In this document: in pieces, positions 47,177-47,513 of the stretch | Position numbering within the stretch: the stretch's first letter is position 1 | Layout: the number at the start of each line of letters is the position of its first letter | Source of the DNA: Intoshia linei | Taxonomy: Eukaryota; Orthonectida; Rhopaluridae | NCBI GenBank assembly: GCA_001642005.1 | Contig: LWCA01000146.1 | Coordinates: forward strand, 1 to 47,513 | Direction: 5' to 3' | Length of the DNA: 47,513 nt | Notes under the pieces: model-generated | Database searches by the model: none | Told to the model about the DNA's origin: nothing | The model's input: the letters and a program-made list of their open reading frames with translations, nothing else | Translations under genes and position numbers: made by a program

Positions 47177-47513
47177 CTTGAATTCATCATAATTAGTCTT
47201 AAAAACTATAGATAATATTTATTATATACTCAAAATGAATGAGCTAGATTTTTATTTAAAAAAACAATACGGTGTCCACTGGAAACCCAAATGTACATTT
47301 ATTGAGTTATTTTTATAAATTTAGCTACTACAATTTAAAAGTTTAAATAATTGACTGTATTCGAGTCTTAACGTAAAAGTTTTATATGATTACATTTTAA
47401 ATATATAATATTATAAAGCGATAAATTTGTATATTGTGTATTGATAAATATGCATTTTTGAGTTGATAAAAATACTCAATAGAAAATAATATAATAAAAA
47501 AAATTACTAACTA

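Overview
This is a very A+T-rich window of an animal nuclear genome. Conserved metazoan proteins are split by spliceosomal introns with GT..AG ends. The introns fall into two classes: tiny ones of 34-43 nt and kilobase-size ones loaded with DNA-transposon debris. A neuropeptide-type receptor and an adducin with a MARCKS-like tail point to an animal with neurons. The combination of tiny introns and A+T richness would fit a flatworm or an orthonectid-like lineage, but I cannot fix the species.

Layout, left to right. (1) 1-565 (+): 3' end of an unrecognised basic protein. (2) 907-4297 (-): a complete class A GPCR in three exons, with transposon pieces in its 2.2-kb second intron. (3) 6077-14544 (-): an adducin in at least nine exons. 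Its 5-kb intron holds a broken poly(A)-binding-protein copy and a nested hAT element. (4) 14545-18743: the 5' flanks of the divergent adducin and PI4KA genes, with a pogo/Tigger element that encodes an intact DNA-binding-only protein. (5) 18744-30946 (+): a complete phosphatidylinositol 4-kinase III alpha in eight exons, 1989 residues, with four repeat-bearing or enlarged introns. (6) 31219-32094 (+): an unknown Cys-containing protein. (7) 32161-32552 (-): three spliced exons of a basic, RNA-processing-like tail, then 34330-36631 (-): WDR33, the WD-repeat subunit of the mRNA 3'-end processing complex. The tail may belong to WDR33. (8) 36632-39905: repeats including a second copy of the hAT family. 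(9) 39906-43286 (+): a large C2H2 zinc-finger protein. (10) 43287-47513: transposon territory with a hAT MITE, a spliced Tc1/mariner-type DNA-binding-only ORF, an inverted duplication and a decayed ZBED5-like hAT transposase.

The host genes are unlinked in function: receptor signalling, membrane skeleton, phosphoinositide synthesis, polyadenylation and transcription. The unifying theme is the mobile DNA. I could define several families with exact target-site duplications. Two different transposon families (pogo and Tc1/mariner-like) each left an intact ORF that keeps the DNA-binding domains, lacks the catalytic domain and contains a spliceable intron. Splice sites were placed by eye, using protein similarity and reading-phase agreement. 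Protein identities come from remembered family motifs, not from a search.
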